Positions 1 to 9,300 of a stretch of DNA of 64,000 bases are shown piece after piece. The translations under genes and the position numbers were made by a program. Each line of letters opens with the position of its first letter. The stretch's first letter is position 1. Source of the DNA: Verrucomicrobiaceae bacterium UBA1938 (GTDB taxonomy: Bacteria; Verrucomicrobiota; Verrucomicrobiia; Verrucomicrobiales; Verrucomicrobiaceae); assembly GCA_002336895.1 (NCBI GenBank), contig DDFC01000032.1, positions 309,902-373,901 of the forward strand, read 5' to 3'. A model generated the notes under the pieces. That model made no database searches and was not told the origin of the DNA. It saw only the letters and a program-made list of their open reading frames with translations.

Positions 1-177
1 CAGCGCCCCGATGCCTGCCGTGGCAAGGCCAAACACCGTCGCCGCCACTCCGATCCCCGCCGCCAGCAGCACGCAGAAGAAGTAGTACCAGAAGTGAACC
101 CACTGGGAGGTGTGACCGGACCAGAGGGTGGTTTCTGCCACATTGGCAGCAGAGATGGGTGTGTCTTCAGCAGGCAT
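1..177 (-). CDS. Membrane protein N-terminus (partial), PH-domain-like
   Basis: Only the first 59 codons are inside the window; the gene runs off the left edge. The N-terminus has a short polar stretch, then a W-S-G-H-T-S-Q-W segment and a hydrophobic stretch (about residues 27-58) that looks like one or two membrane helices. A W-x-G-x-x-S-Q-W lead-in followed by membrane segments resembles bacterial PH-domain (YdbS/YdbT-like) membrane proteins, but too little is visible to settle the family. It begins 39 bases after the isomerase-like gene on the same strand and may be co-transcribed with it. Confidence 0.5.
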   Translation of the reverse strand, partial: MPAEDTPISAANVAETTLWSGHTSQWVHFWYYFFCVLLAAGIGVAATVFGLATAGIGAL

Positions 178-216
178 GATGTGCGGGGAGTTTGGGTTAA
201 GGATGCGGTTGGAAAA

Positions 217-1182
217 TCAGAGCATGGCCTTGAGTTCATCCAGCGCCTGCTTCGTGCGCTTGATGCCCTCGATCTCGGTGTGCTTGTCGCCTTCATACTC
301 GATGCCGATGTATCCATTGTACCCGGCTTTGACGACGATGTTGATCAGGCGCTCATAATCGAGGGTAATCTCGCGCCCTTCACGGCGGTCTTCCGTGTAA
401 AACTTGCCAGCGCTGGTGTCCCAGTCATAGGCCTTGGCGCTCATTCCCTTCTTCACCCACGGCATGAACTCACGCAGCCCCTTGTAGGGATTGTACAGCT
501 CGCCTTTGACGCGGTCGGTGTAGAAGTTGCCAAAGTCAGGCAGAATGCCCACGCGCGCATGGTCCGCAGCCTTCATCACACCCGTCAGCCAGAGACCGTT
601 GCTTGAGAGTCCTCCGTGGTTTTCCACCACCACAAACAGCCCCCTTTTGTCGCCTTCCACGCACAGGTTGTGCAGGCCGTCGGCAGCCAGCTTCATCTGC
701 TCGTCCCAGCTCAGCTTGGGGTTGCTGGCGGCGTTCACGCGAATGCTGTGGCAGCCCAGCGTGGCGGCGGCATCCAGCCATTTGAGATGGTTTTCCACGG
801 TCTTCGCGCGCTTCGCGTCATCCGGATCTCCCAGATTGCCCTCTCGGTCACACATGATCAGCAGGCCCTTCACGCCTTCGCCGTCCTGGCGTTTCTTCAT
901 CTCGCCGAGATAGGCGGCATCCGCTGCCTTGTCGAAAAACATCTGGTTCACATACTCAACTCCTTCGATGCCCAGGCTGCGGGCGATCTTGCAGAAATCC
1001 AGATGCTCATGCCGCTCCGCATTCCCCTTGCCAAAGATCCCCTTGTTCAGAGACCACTCCGCCAGCGAAATCTTGAACGGAGGCTCCTTGTCAGCGGCTA
1101 GGACGTGGCGGGAGCCGGCGGCGGCGATCGCTGAAGTGGCAAGCTGAAGAAAACGGCGGCGGGAGGAGGTACGGGAGGTCAT
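217..1182 (-). CDS. Tat-exported sugar isomerase/epimerase-like TIM barrel (hydroxypyruvate isomerase family)
   Basis: The 321-residue product has the look of the xylose-isomerase-like TIM barrel family (AP endonuclease 2 fold; hydroxypyruvate isomerase and sugar phosphate isomerase relatives). It opens with a twin-arginine signal (S-R-R-R-F-L-Q followed by an Ala-rich hydrophobic run), so it is probably exported folded. Barrel features include V-E-N-H-G-G in the middle, G-I-L-P-D-F-G-N-F and the C-terminal G-I-E-Y-E-G-D, which carry the acidic and His residues used for metal binding in this family. The ATG at 1182 is preferred over a GTG at 1194. Many Verrucomicrobiota and Planctomycetota carry several secreted members of unknown substrate, so the exact reaction is not assignable. 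Confidence 0.85.
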   Translation of the reverse strand: MTSRTSSRRRFLQLATSAIAAAGSRHVLAADKEPPFKISLAEWSLNKGIFGKGNAERHEHLDFCKIARSLGIEGVEYVNQMFFDKAADAAYLGEMKKRQDGEGVKGLLIMCDREGNLGDPDDAKRAKTVENHLKWLDAAATLGCHSIRVNAASNPKLSWDEQMKLAADGLHNLCVEGDKRGLFVVVENHGGLSSNGLWLTGVMKAADHARVGILPDFGNFYTDRVKGELYNPYKGLREFMPWVKKGMSAKAYDWDTSAGKFYTEDRREGREITLDYERLINIVVKAGYNGYIGIEYEGDKHTEIEGIKRTKQALDELKAML

Positions 1183-1263
1183 GTGCAGGTCCACCCATTA
1201 TGGTGCGTGGCACCACCAAAGCTCCAGAAGAATTTTCGCTCCGCCTTGTAACTGAAACAGCCC

Positions 1264-2553
1264 CTACGCCGCCTTGCGTTCCACACGCTTGCGCAGCATC
1301 GCGGCACGCTCGCCTTTCACCACGCCTTCGTTGATCGTCACGCCGCGCACATCCATCCGGCTGGGCACGTCATACATCACATCCAGCATCACTCGCTCAA
1401 AGATGCTGCGCAATCCGCGCGCACCGGTCCCGCGTGTCACCGCCTCCTTGGACATCGCCAGCATGGCGTCCCGGGTGATCGAGAGCTCCACACCGTCCAT
1501 GTTCATCAGCTTGGAGTACTGCTTGATCAGCGCATTTTTCGGCTCGGTCAGCACTCGCATCAGCTCCTGCTCGGTCAGAGATTCCAGCGAGCACACCACC
1601 GGCAGACGTCCGATAAATTCAGGAATCAAGCCAAAGGAAAGCAGGTCTTCTGGCTCCACTTCCATTCTCGCCTTGCCCGTTTCAGGAGCCGTGTTGTGCG
1701 CGCTGGCAAAACCCATCGTCTTTCCGCCTCGGCGGCGCTCCATGATCTTCTCCAGCCCCACAAAAGCCCCGCCGCAGATGAACAGAATGTTCTCCGTGTT
1801 CACCTGGATGTACTCCTGCTGCGGATGCTTGCGCCCGCCCTGCGGGGGCACGTTGCACACCGTGCCTTCGATGATCTTCAGCAGCGCCTGCTGCACTCCC
1901 TCACCGGACACATCTCGCGTGATGCTCACATTCTCCGTCTTGCGACCGATCTTGTCGATCTCGTCAATGTACACGATGCCCATCTCGGCGCGTGCCACAT
2001 CGTAATCCGCCGCCTGCAGCAGCCGCAGCACGATGTTTTCCACATCTTCCCCGACATACCCCGCCTCCGTCAGCGTGGTCGCATCGGCAATGCTGAACGG
2101 CACATTCAAAATCCGCGCCAGTGTCTTGGCCAGCAGTGTTTTGCCACAGCCTGTGGGGCCCATCAGCAGCACATTGCTCTTTTCGATCTCCACGTCATTC
2201 GGGTCCGGCATGGCCGTCGCTACTTTACGGGAGGAGCCGCCGGCACGCGCGCCCTGCTGCTGCGTGTGGAGGATGCGCTTGTAATGGTTGTGCACCGCCA
2301 CGCTGAGAACTTTCTTCGCCTGCGGCTGACCGATCACATGCTGGTCCAGCAAGGCTGCGATGTCCGCCGGACGCGGCACCAGCAGAGACGGCACGCCCTC
2401 GGAATCTGCAGAGGCCTCTTTGTCGAGAATGTTTTTGCAGACGTGGATGCAGTTGTCGCAGATGTACACCCCCGGGCCTGCAATGAGCTTTTTCACCTCC
2501 GCATGGCTTTTGCCACAAAAGGAGCAGAGAGTAACGTTGGAGCCGCGTGCCAT
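1264..2553 (-). CDS. clpX: ATP-dependent Clp protease ATP-binding subunit ClpX
   Basis: This AAA+ unfoldase recognises and unfolds substrates and feeds them to ClpP in the cytoplasm. The 429-residue length is normal. The N-terminal zinc-binding domain has Cys10, Cys13, Cys32 and Cys35. Walker A is G-P-T-G-C-G-K-T at 132-139, the pore loop G-Y-V-G is at 165-168, the Walker B region reads I-V-Y-I-D-E-I-D-K, and sensor/arginine-finger segments follow (I-P-E-F-I-G-R-L-P; G-A-R-G-L-R). A Gly/Ser/Ala-rich insert near residues 98-115 lies between the zinc domain and the ATPase core. No clpP or tig is next to it; the neighbours look unrelated, so the usual tig-clpP-clpX order is broken here. Confidence 0.97.
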   Translation of the reverse strand: MARGSNVTLCSFCGKSHAEVKKLIAGPGVYICDNCIHVCKNILDKEASADSEGVPSLLVPRPADIAALLDQHVIGQPQAKKVLSVAVHNHYKRILHTQQQGARAGGSSRKVATAMPDPNDVEIEKSNVLLMGPTGCGKTLLAKTLARILNVPFSIADATTLTEAGYVGEDVENIVLRLLQAADYDVARAEMGIVYIDEIDKIGRKTENVSITRDVSGEGVQQALLKIIEGTVCNVPPQGGRKHPQQEYIQVNTENILFICGGAFVGLEKIMERRRGGKTMGFASAHNTAPETGKARMEVEPEDLLSFGLIPEFIGRLPVVCSLESLTEQELMRVLTEPKNALIKQYSKLMNMDGVELSITRDAMLAMSKEAVTRGTGARGLRSIFERVMLDVMYDVPSRMDVRGVTINEGVVKGERAAMLRKRVERKAA

Positions 2554-2598
2554 GAATTTCAGGGGATGTAGTAATGTCGCACAAAAGCCCGACTCACG

Positions 2599-3246
2599 TC
2601 AAGATGACGCTTCTTCAATAGAGTGCAAAACCACCTGGCCCTGCTCAGTCCGCAGATACCTGGCACTGAGCTTGGCTGCTCCAGCGGCAGGGGCGTGAGT
2701 CAGCACACTGTTCCGCCCTGCCAGAGCCAGCCGCCATTCGGCAAGTTTCCGTCCATTTCGCTCAAGGATGTCCCAGCCTGTTTCGGTCCTCTGGAAAACC
2801 TGCTCCCAGGAAACAGCGCTCAGCCCTTCGATCACCGCACCGGGGGGGACGGCGGCCGCGTCCAGCAGCCAGGCCTGCGGCACCAGCTTCCTCAAGGCCG
2901 CGAAATGCTGCTGGCGCAGCTCCTGACTCCAGAAAGCGCGCAGTGCTGGCAGATGCAGCAGCGCACGCTCCAAGGGCGAGTTCGCCAGGTCCGCCCCGCT
3001 TTTCACAAGCGTGATCTGCCCCCCGCTGCAGTCAAAAGACAGCCAGAGACCATCATCCGATTCATCCACAATGATTTGCGACATCCAATACCCCAGATAT
3101 TCACCCAGTTTCCCGGCGATTCTTCCTTTGGCCACTCGAGCCTGCAGCACGGCACGGGCGGCCACCCAGCGCACCACACGGTAGCCGGCAGACTCCACGG
3201 CTTCACGCTGCTGCCGGGAGAGTTGGGCCATCAAATCTGGTTTCAT
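2599..3246 (-). CDS. Conserved hypothetical protein (215 aa)
   Basis: I do not recognise this family. The product is soluble in appearance, with no signal peptide or membrane segment, rich in Ala, Leu, Arg and Trp, with alternating helical and strand-like stretches (L-W-L-S-F-D-C-S-G-G-Q-I-T-L-V near residue 70). It starts at an ATG that lies back to back with the pseudopilin gene and ends 45 bases before clpX on the same strand. Codon use matches the neighbours and the reading frame is long and clean, so it is likely real. Confidence 0.65.
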   Translation of the reverse strand: MKPDLMAQLSRQQREAVESAGYRVVRWVAARAVLQARVAKGRIAGKLGEYLGYWMSQIIVDESDDGLWLSFDCSGGQITLVKSGADLANSPLERALLHLPALRAFWSQELRQQHFAALRKLVPQAWLLDAAAVPPGAVIEGLSAVSWEQVFQRTETGWDILERNGRKLAEWRLALAGRNSVLTHAPAAGAAKLSARYLRTEQGQVVLHSIEEASS

Positions 3247-3310
3247 GTTTCTTTGTCCTAAAGTGCACTTCGTTACGCGTCAAAACGAGAGATTGCGGCA
3301 CTTGGTTATT

Positions 3311-3733
3311 ATGGTAATTATAAGCGTGCTCCCCGCCCCACATCGAATCCGCCTGCACCGAGGCTTTTCACTTTTTGAAATGCTTGTCGTCATCGCCGTG
3401 ATCGGGATTCTCTGCGCTGTCGCTATCAGCTGGTATGGCGGAAACATGCGCACAGCCATGGAGCGGGTCAGCCATATGCGCAATGCCCAGGAGATCGTGT
3501 CCATGGGCGTCTGCGCCACGATGAGCGGAGCAGACTTCGTGGTAAAAGGAGACAAACTGGCCACCTCCATCAATCTCATCATAGGAGTCACCGGACGACA
3601 GGGAACGTGGAAGGGACAGATTTTTCGTCTGGGTGGCCTCACTCAGGCAGACCTCCCCGGAGCCATGCCCTACGTCAAATACGACAACGGCCTCCTACTC
3701 TACGACCCCACCGGCCAGCAGCCCTCCAGCTGA
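3311..3733 (+). CDS. Type II secretion/type IV pilin-like pseudopilin
   Basis: The N-terminus carries a prepilin signature: a basic leader, R-G-F-S-L-F-E-M-L-V-V, cleavage expected between Gly and Phe, Glu at +5, then a roughly 20-residue hydrophobic helix. This marks a substrate of the prepilin peptidase, placed in the inner membrane and assembled into a pseudopilus. The globular part is short (about 90 residues) and resembles the single prepilin-type proteins scattered through Verrucomicrobiota genomes. The ATG at 3311 is preferred over one at 3245, because the longer form adds a 22-residue polar extension before the leader. No other secretion genes are nearby, so the partner machinery is elsewhere. 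Confidence 0.8.
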   Translation: MVIISVLPAPHRIRLHRGFSLFEMLVVIAVIGILCAVAISWYGGNMRTAMERVSHMRNAQEIVSMGVCATMSGADFVVKGDKLATSINLIIGVTGRQGTWKGQIFRLGGLTQADLPGAMPYVKYDNGLLLYDPTGQQPSS

Positions 3734-3753
3734 GCAGGTCTGCCTTCTCATAT

Positions 3754-4524
3754 TCAATCCTTGCCTGCATCCAAGTTCAGAGTGCTCGGCTGCTTCATGG
3801 CCTCCTCGGCATTAGCAGCAGCAGGCTCGTCGGAAAAGATCACCACGATCTCCCTGATCTCCCCCTGCTCCTTGTGCTCTTTCAGCACCCAGTGCTGTAC
3901 AAACTTGGCCACTGAGAGCCGGCTGGCCTCGCGCACGTGCTTGATTTTGCCGGCCACTCCCGCACGCCGCTCCAGGATAGAGGTCATTTCCTTCTCCAGC
4001 TGCGCCAGGTTTTCGGAAGCGTTGAAGCGCAGCCAGCCCGCCTCTGACTTTTTTTCAATGGTATCCGTACGGATCGCCGGCGGCAGCGAAGGACGAATCG
4101 CTGGCGCCACCACCATACAACGCCCGTTTTCCACCTTGAGATTCCACTCGTCAGACAGCTTCAAATGGTACCGATACACCACCATCGCCCGGATCTCCGC
4201 CACCGTGGTGCCCAGGTAGATGGCGTCATTGAAGAGTGTCTTTGTGTCATACTTCGTCACTGTTTCTTCCGTGTCCAGTGTGGCCAGTTCCAGCACATCC
4301 CCTTGGGTCGAGGCGATCCGCTTCACGTTCTCGCGGAAGGATTCGGAAATGCTCCGCTTCTGCAAATGCTCCGCTAGCCACTTCATCCCAAATCCGGCAT
4401 CCACCATCTTCCACACCACGGCACCTCCGACGATCACCACCACCAGAAACGTGAGTGCCATCGTGGTGAAACATCCCGGACCGCGTCGCGGAGCAGGTGC
4501 TGGAACAGGAGCGGGTTCAGACAT
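3754..4524 (-). CDS. Single-pass membrane protein of unknown function (256 aa)
   Basis: Starting at the ATG at 4524, the protein has a Pro/Ala-rich cytoplasmic tail (P-A-P-V-P-A-P-A-P), one strong membrane helix (about residues 21-40) and a roughly 210-residue outer domain of alternating charged and hydrophobic segments. An upstream in-frame start at 4620 would add 32 residues that do not look like a signal. The arrangement resembles DUF4230-type membrane-anchored proteins, but I cannot confirm that family by eye. It is convergent with the pseudopilin gene, with 20 bases between their ends. Confidence 0.6.
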   Translation of the reverse strand: MSEPAPVPAPAPRRGPGCFTTMALTFLVVVIVGGAVVWKMVDAGFGMKWLAEHLQKRSISESFRENVKRIASTQGDVLELATLDTEETVTKYDTKTLFNDAIYLGTTVAEIRAMVVYRYHLKLSDEWNLKVENGRCMVVAPAIRPSLPPAIRTDTIEKKSEAGWLRFNASENLAQLEKEMTSILERRAGVAGKIKHVREASRLSVAKFVQHWVLKEHKEQGEIREIVVIFSDEPAAANAEEAMKQPSTLNLDAGKD

Positions 4525-4646
4525 GCAGTGGATCTTGAGGGCAGCAGCTCCGTCAAGATGGGGGCGGCCGCCTACGCTGCCAATGACGAATCTCGTAAAA
4601 ACCACACCTTGACGATCCACCTCCCACCCGGCGACACCGCCCTCTC

Positions 4647-4733
4647 ATGAAGCCTTCGTTCATGCCCCGCATCATGCTGGTGGCCATGCTGCCTCTCATC
4701 TCCACCCTCCAGGCCAAGCAGCCAGCCTCATGA
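4647..4733 (+). pseudogene. Orphan signal peptide: probable remnant of a secreted-protein gene
   Basis: A 28-codon frame begins with Met-Lys-Pro and a hydrophobic run ending L-Q-A-K-Q, which reads as a complete signal peptide with its cleavage site. It then stops after five further residues, inside the 3' end of the convergent hydrolase gene. The simplest reading is the start of an exported protein whose body was deleted, with the deletion joining it to the hydrolase tail. A tiny exported peptide is the alternative. No clear ribosome binding site is visible. Confidence 0.35.
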
Positions 4734-5705
4734 CTCCGGCACATGCCGCAGCATCCACTCCGTCATCTCTGCGTAGATCGGAAAATCAGTGATCAGCACA
4801 TTGTCGTGATCCGCTCCAGGGATCTCCACCCAGCGCTTCTCGATCCCATTTGGCAGCGCCGCATACAACCGGCGCCCGCACTCCGCAGGCACCACATGGT
4901 CGGCAGTCCCATGCGCCACCATCACCGGCCGTTGAATCCCACGCACCAGCGCGATGGAGTTGATGTCACCGATATCCACACCTGTTTTCCGCCGGTAAAA
5001 CCAGCCCGTGATCCGGCTCCAGACATAGCCGGGCCACTCTCCAGCCAGCTGAGACGCCTGATGGCTCACCACATGCCCCAGCGTGTCAAAAGTGGAGACA
5101 AAAATGGCCGCCTTCCACGGCGCATCAGTCTCAGCAGCCGACCGGATGCTGACGGCACCGCCCATCGAGATCCCCATGATGCCAGCAGGCTGCGGAGCAA
5201 AACCAAACTTCGCCGCAGCCTCCTTCAGCACTGTGTCCGGGAGATGCGCCTCCCTCACTCCATAGCACGCCGTCTCCCCCGGGTTGTCGCCGTGCGCTGG
5301 CAGATCAAACAGAATGCAGCGAAACCCCACCGCGCAGAAACGCTCCGCGATCAGCAGGTAGTCCTCCTTCCTCCCTCGCCGCCCATGCACCAGCACCACG
5401 TTCCCTATGATGCTGCCTGCCTCCGGCAGCTTGACCTTTTTCTGCATCAGCTGCTCGCGAATGACACGCCCACGCTTCCCCAGCACTCCGCCATGTAGCG
5501 GCTCACACACGAGACTGGGAGTGCCATCTGCACAATCAAAGGACTTCAGCACCACGCCATGCGCCGCAGGATCAGACAAAAAATCACGGTGGTAATCCTG
5601 TAGCGGTCTGCGTGGCGGATGCGCCAGCTGCCCCGCCGCCAGCCATCCGGCCGCCATGGGTGCCATCACTACCATTGCCACCAGAATGACATGCCTTCTT
5701 TTCAT
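4728..5705 (-). CDS. Alpha/beta hydrolase, membrane-anchored or exported
   Basis: The 325-residue protein has the serine-hydrolase fold: V-L-V-H-G-R-R-G (oxyanion region, about 104-111), the nucleophile elbow G-I-S-M-G-G with Ser180, A-H-G-T-A-D with Asp269, and G-A-D-H-D-N with His300 as the predicted triad. An N-terminal hydrophobic stretch (about residues 6-26) acts as a signal or anchor. The ATG at 5705 is preferred; the longer frame to 5951 adds about 80 residues antisense to the rlpA start region with no recognisable domain. Overall it resembles BAAT/acyl-CoA hydrolase-like or prolyl-oligopeptidase-like esterases; the substrate is unknown. Confidence 0.85.
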   Translation of the reverse strand: MKRRHVILVAMVVMAPMAAGWLAAGQLAHPPRRPLQDYHRDFLSDPAAHGVVLKSFDCADGTPSLVCEPLHGGVLGKRGRVIREQLMQKKVKLPEAGSIIGNVVLVHGRRGRKEDYLLIAERFCAVGFRCILFDLPAHGDNPGETACYGVREAHLPDTVLKEAAAKFGFAPQPAGIMGISMGGAVSIRSAAETDAPWKAAIFVSTFDTLGHVVSHQASQLAGEWPGYVWSRITGWFYRRKTGVDIGDINSIALVRGIQRPVMVAHGTADHVVPAECGRRLYAALPNGIEKRWVEIPGADHDNVLITDFPIYAEMTEWMLRHVPES

Positions 5706-5774
5706 TCGCCAAATGATGCCCGGGTTTGTGCCTAATGCCAATTCGGTTATGCTCAGACCAGCAGACAGTAGATC

Positions 5775-6389
5775 ATGAGCCCTTTCGCGTTTTTTCGTTT
5801 CCTCGCCATCGCCCTGCCCGCCCTCGCTGCCAGCTGTGCCAAGCCCGCCTACGAGATGCGCGGATACGCCTCCTACATCGCAGACCAGTACGCAGGCCAC
5901 TACACCACCTCCGGGGCCATCTACCAGCCTATGGGCTGGACAGCGGCGCACAACACCCTGCCCTTTGGCACCGTGGTCAAGGTGAAGAACAATCAGAACG
6001 GCCGCACCGTCAATGTGACCGTGAATGATCGCTTCCCCAGCTACCCAAACCGCGTCATCAATCTCTCCCGCGCTGCAGCAGAGTACATCCAGCTGCCCTA
6101 CCGCCAGCTCGGCGATGTCACAGTCACAGCCAAGACCATTCCAAATGCACCTGCGCAGCCTGCCAGCTACAGTGCTCCGCCGCCATCCGGCTATGGCCAG
6201 GCCCCAGCCACAGCCTACAGCCAGCCCCCGCCTGCTTACAGAAACCCGGCCCCGGCCAAGACGACCTATTCCGCGCCGAAGCCAAAAACAGTAAAACCCT
6301 ACTACGCACCCTCTTCGGTCCCTCCTGCAGGGTACGGCACCACCTCACCCCCTGCAGGTCTTCCACCTCCTCCGCCCGGTTATCGTTAA
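5775..6389 (+). CDS. rlpA: RlpA-like double-psi beta-barrel lipoprotein
   Basis: RlpA family proteins are septal-ring-associated peptidoglycan lytic transglycosylases or their relatives. The N-terminal hydrophobic segment ends A-A-S-C, a plausible lipobox, so the protein is likely lipid-anchored. The barrel covers about residues 30-125 with the family landmarks T-T-S-G, T-A-A-H-N-T-L-P-F-G, V-N-D-R-F-P and I-N-L-S-R-A-A-A. The C-terminal 75 residues are a Pro/Ala/Tyr-rich low-complexity tail and there is no SPOR domain. The gene is convergent with the RND pump gene below, and their stop codons overlap by four bases. Confidence 0.88.
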   Translation: MSPFAFFRFLAIALPALAASCAKPAYEMRGYASYIADQYAGHYTTSGAIYQPMGWTAAHNTLPFGTVVKVKNNQNGRTVNVTVNDRFPSYPNRVINLSRAAAEYIQLPYRQLGDVTVTAKTIPNAPAQPASYSAPPPSGYGQAPATAYSQPPPAYRNPAPAKTTYSAPKPKTVKPYYAPSSVPPAGYGTTSPPAGLPPPPPGYR

Positions 6390-9300
6390 ACCGCAGCCTC
6401 CTTGCGCTTGGCACGGCTTTCGATCCAGTCATACAGCATTGGCAGCAGCAGCAATGTAAGAAGAGTGGAGCTGATGATGCCACCAATGACCACCGTGGCC
6501 AGCGGGCGCTGAACCTCCGCCCCTGCGCCATGCGCCAGTGCCATGGGCACAAAGCCCAGCGCCGCCACCAGCGCGGTCATCATCACCGGCCGCAGACGTG
6601 TGGACACCCCATTGAGCACCGCATCTCGCACGCTCATTCCTTCCTCACGCAGCTCATTGAAGTAATTCACCAGCACCAGTCCGTTCAGCACCGCCACGCC
6701 GCTGAGGGCGATGAAACCCACCGCCGCCGTGATGCTGAAAGGCATGCCGCGCAGCCATAGTGCAATGATTCCCCCCGTCAGCGCCAGCGGAATGCCCGTG
6801 GCCACCAGCAGCGTCTGCCGGATGCTGCCAAAGGCGAAAAAGATCAGCATCAAGATCATCAGCAGCGCCGTGGGCACCACGACAGCTAGGCGCGCACGCG
6901 CCTCCTGCAGGTTTTCAAACGTGCCGCCAAATTCAAAGCTGTACCCTTCGGGAAAGCTCACCTCTTTTTTGATGCGTGCCGTGGCTTCATTGACGAATCC
7001 CTCCATGTCCCGCCCTTCCTTCACCTCCACCAGCAATGCGGCGCGTCGCTGTGTGCGGCTGTGGCGGATGGGCTCGACCGTTTTTTCGGTGCGGATGTCC
7101 ACCGCGTCTCCCAGGGAAAGCATGCCAAAATCTCCCACGCGCAAGGGCAGCCCCTGGATCATGCCCTCCTTGGAGCGTTCGGCCTCCGGCAGGCGCACCA
7201 CGATGTCGCGCCTGCGGTTGCCCTCGACGACCTGACCGGCAACCTCTCCCCCGAGGCCGGCGGAGACGGCGCGATTGACCTCGGCCAGAGGAATGTTGTA
7301 CTTGGTGAGCACCTCTCGCTTCACTTGCAATACAACCGTGCTGGGGCGCCCGTCGGTTTCGAGTTCCGACTCACCTCCCGGCGTGGTGTTGATGATGTCG
7401 CGCACCTGCTCCGCAAGCTTTTCCAGCACATCGAAATCAATGCCGTAAATGCGGGCGGTGAGCGCCGCCTTGCTGCCCTCCATCATCTCATTGAAGCGCG
7501 TGTCGATGGGCTGGCCGAACTTGAAGTTCTGATCAGGGAGAATCTTGTTCACCTCGGTGTCGATGGCGGTGATGAGCTCCTCCTTCGTGCGTGGAAGGCC
7601 GGGCCCCTGCGGCCATTCCGAAACCGGTGTATAAAACACATACATGTCCGTCTCATTGGGCGGCATGGGATCCGTCGCCACTTCACTCGTGCCGATGCGG
7701 GAGAAGAAGCAGGTGATCTGCGGAAACTTCTCGCGCAGGAATTTGCCGATGGCCAGATCCTGCCTGAGCGATTCATTCAAATTCATTCCCACCTTGCGAT
7801 AGGCCATCATGGCGATGGAGCCTTCGTCGAGCTTCGGAACAAACTCCGCGCCGAGCGTGACAAAACGCCAGCCGCAGAAGGCAAAGAAACCCACGGCAGC
7901 GAGCACCACGAGCCAGCGCAGACGGATGGCGACGCGCAGCATCGGCTGAAACACGCGGTTGAGTCCGGCAATGATCCAGTTTTCTTTTTCGGCGATGCTG
8001 CCGCCCAGAAAGAACGAGCACATGGCGGGCATCAACGTCAGCGCCAGCAGGAGAGCGCCAGCGAGAGCAAAGATCACAGTCACTGCCATGGGGCGAAACA
8101 TCTTTCCCTCAATGCCGGTCAACGTCAGAATCGGCAGATAGACGATGGTGATGATCAGCACACCGAAAAACATCGGGCTGGCCATCTGTTTGCTGGCAGC
8201 CAGGACTTCACGGGAGCGCTCCTCGCCGGTGAGCACGCGGCCGAGATGATGCTGTTTGATGCCAAGCCTGCGGATGATGTTCTCCACCATGACCACGGCA
8301 CCATCGATGATGAGGCCGAAATCGACCGCCCCCAAGCTCATCAAATTGCCGGACCAGCCGCCCTGCACCATGCCACAGATGGCAAACAGGAACGACAGCG
8401 GAATGGCCAGCGCCACGATCAATGCCGCGCGCCAGTTCCCCAGCAGGACGAGCAGCACGACGATGACGAGCACAGCGCCTTCCACGAGATTTTTCTCCAC
8501 CGTGCCCACCGTGGCCTCCACGAGGTCGGAGCGCTCGTACACCACGGTCACATCCATGCCCGCAGGCAGCTTTTCGCGCAGCTCCTCGAGACGTGGCGCC
8601 ACACGATGGCAGACGACTCGCGCGTTCTGCCCCATGAGCATCATCACGGTACCTAGCACGACCTCCTCGCCGTCCATGGTGGCAGCACCGCCACGAAAGC
8701 CGGAACCCCACTGCACCTTCGCCACATCCTGCACGCGCAGGGGCTCTATGGCGGCGCCAAATTTGATCGGCAGCCCGGCAATTTCTTCGGCCGTGCCGAC
8801 ACGGCCCACACTGCGGATGGTAAGCTGCTCGCCTTCACGGTTGATGACGCCGCCGCCGGCGTTTTCGACATTACCGCGGATGATGTCGGCCAGTTCGCCA
8901 AAGGTCATGTTCGCCGCCTTCAGCTTGTCGAGCATCGGCTCCACCGTCACCTGCCGCTGATGCCCGCCGTTGCTGTTGATCTCTGCCACGCCCTGCACGA
9001 CGCGCAGGTGAGGTTTCACAATGTACTCATGCGTCTCCCAGAGGCGCATCAGCCCCTCCCGTTCATCCGCAGGCTTCTCCTTGGCTCCCTTTTTCCAGTG
9101 CAGTGTGTAATAGAATATTTCTCCGAGGCCGGTGCTGATGGGCGCGAGGCTGAGCGCGCTGCCCGGAGGCAGGTCACGCATCACAGCGGTGAGGCGCTCG
9201 GTGACGAGCTGACGGGCGCGAAAGATGTCTGTGCCATCCTCAAACACAATCGTCACCTGACTGAGCCCAAACTTCGTCAGTGAGCGGGAATCCAGCACCC

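Noticed and set aside
94..606. Plus-strand frame of 170 codons over the isomerase-like gene
   Set aside because: It is antisense to a clear TIM-barrel gene and has no domain or signal; GC-rich codons leave long open frames on the opposite strand.
7061..8656. Plus-strand 531-codon frame over the RND pump
   Set aside because: His/Gln/Arg-rich translation without motifs; antisense shadow of a strongly supported CzcA-family gene.
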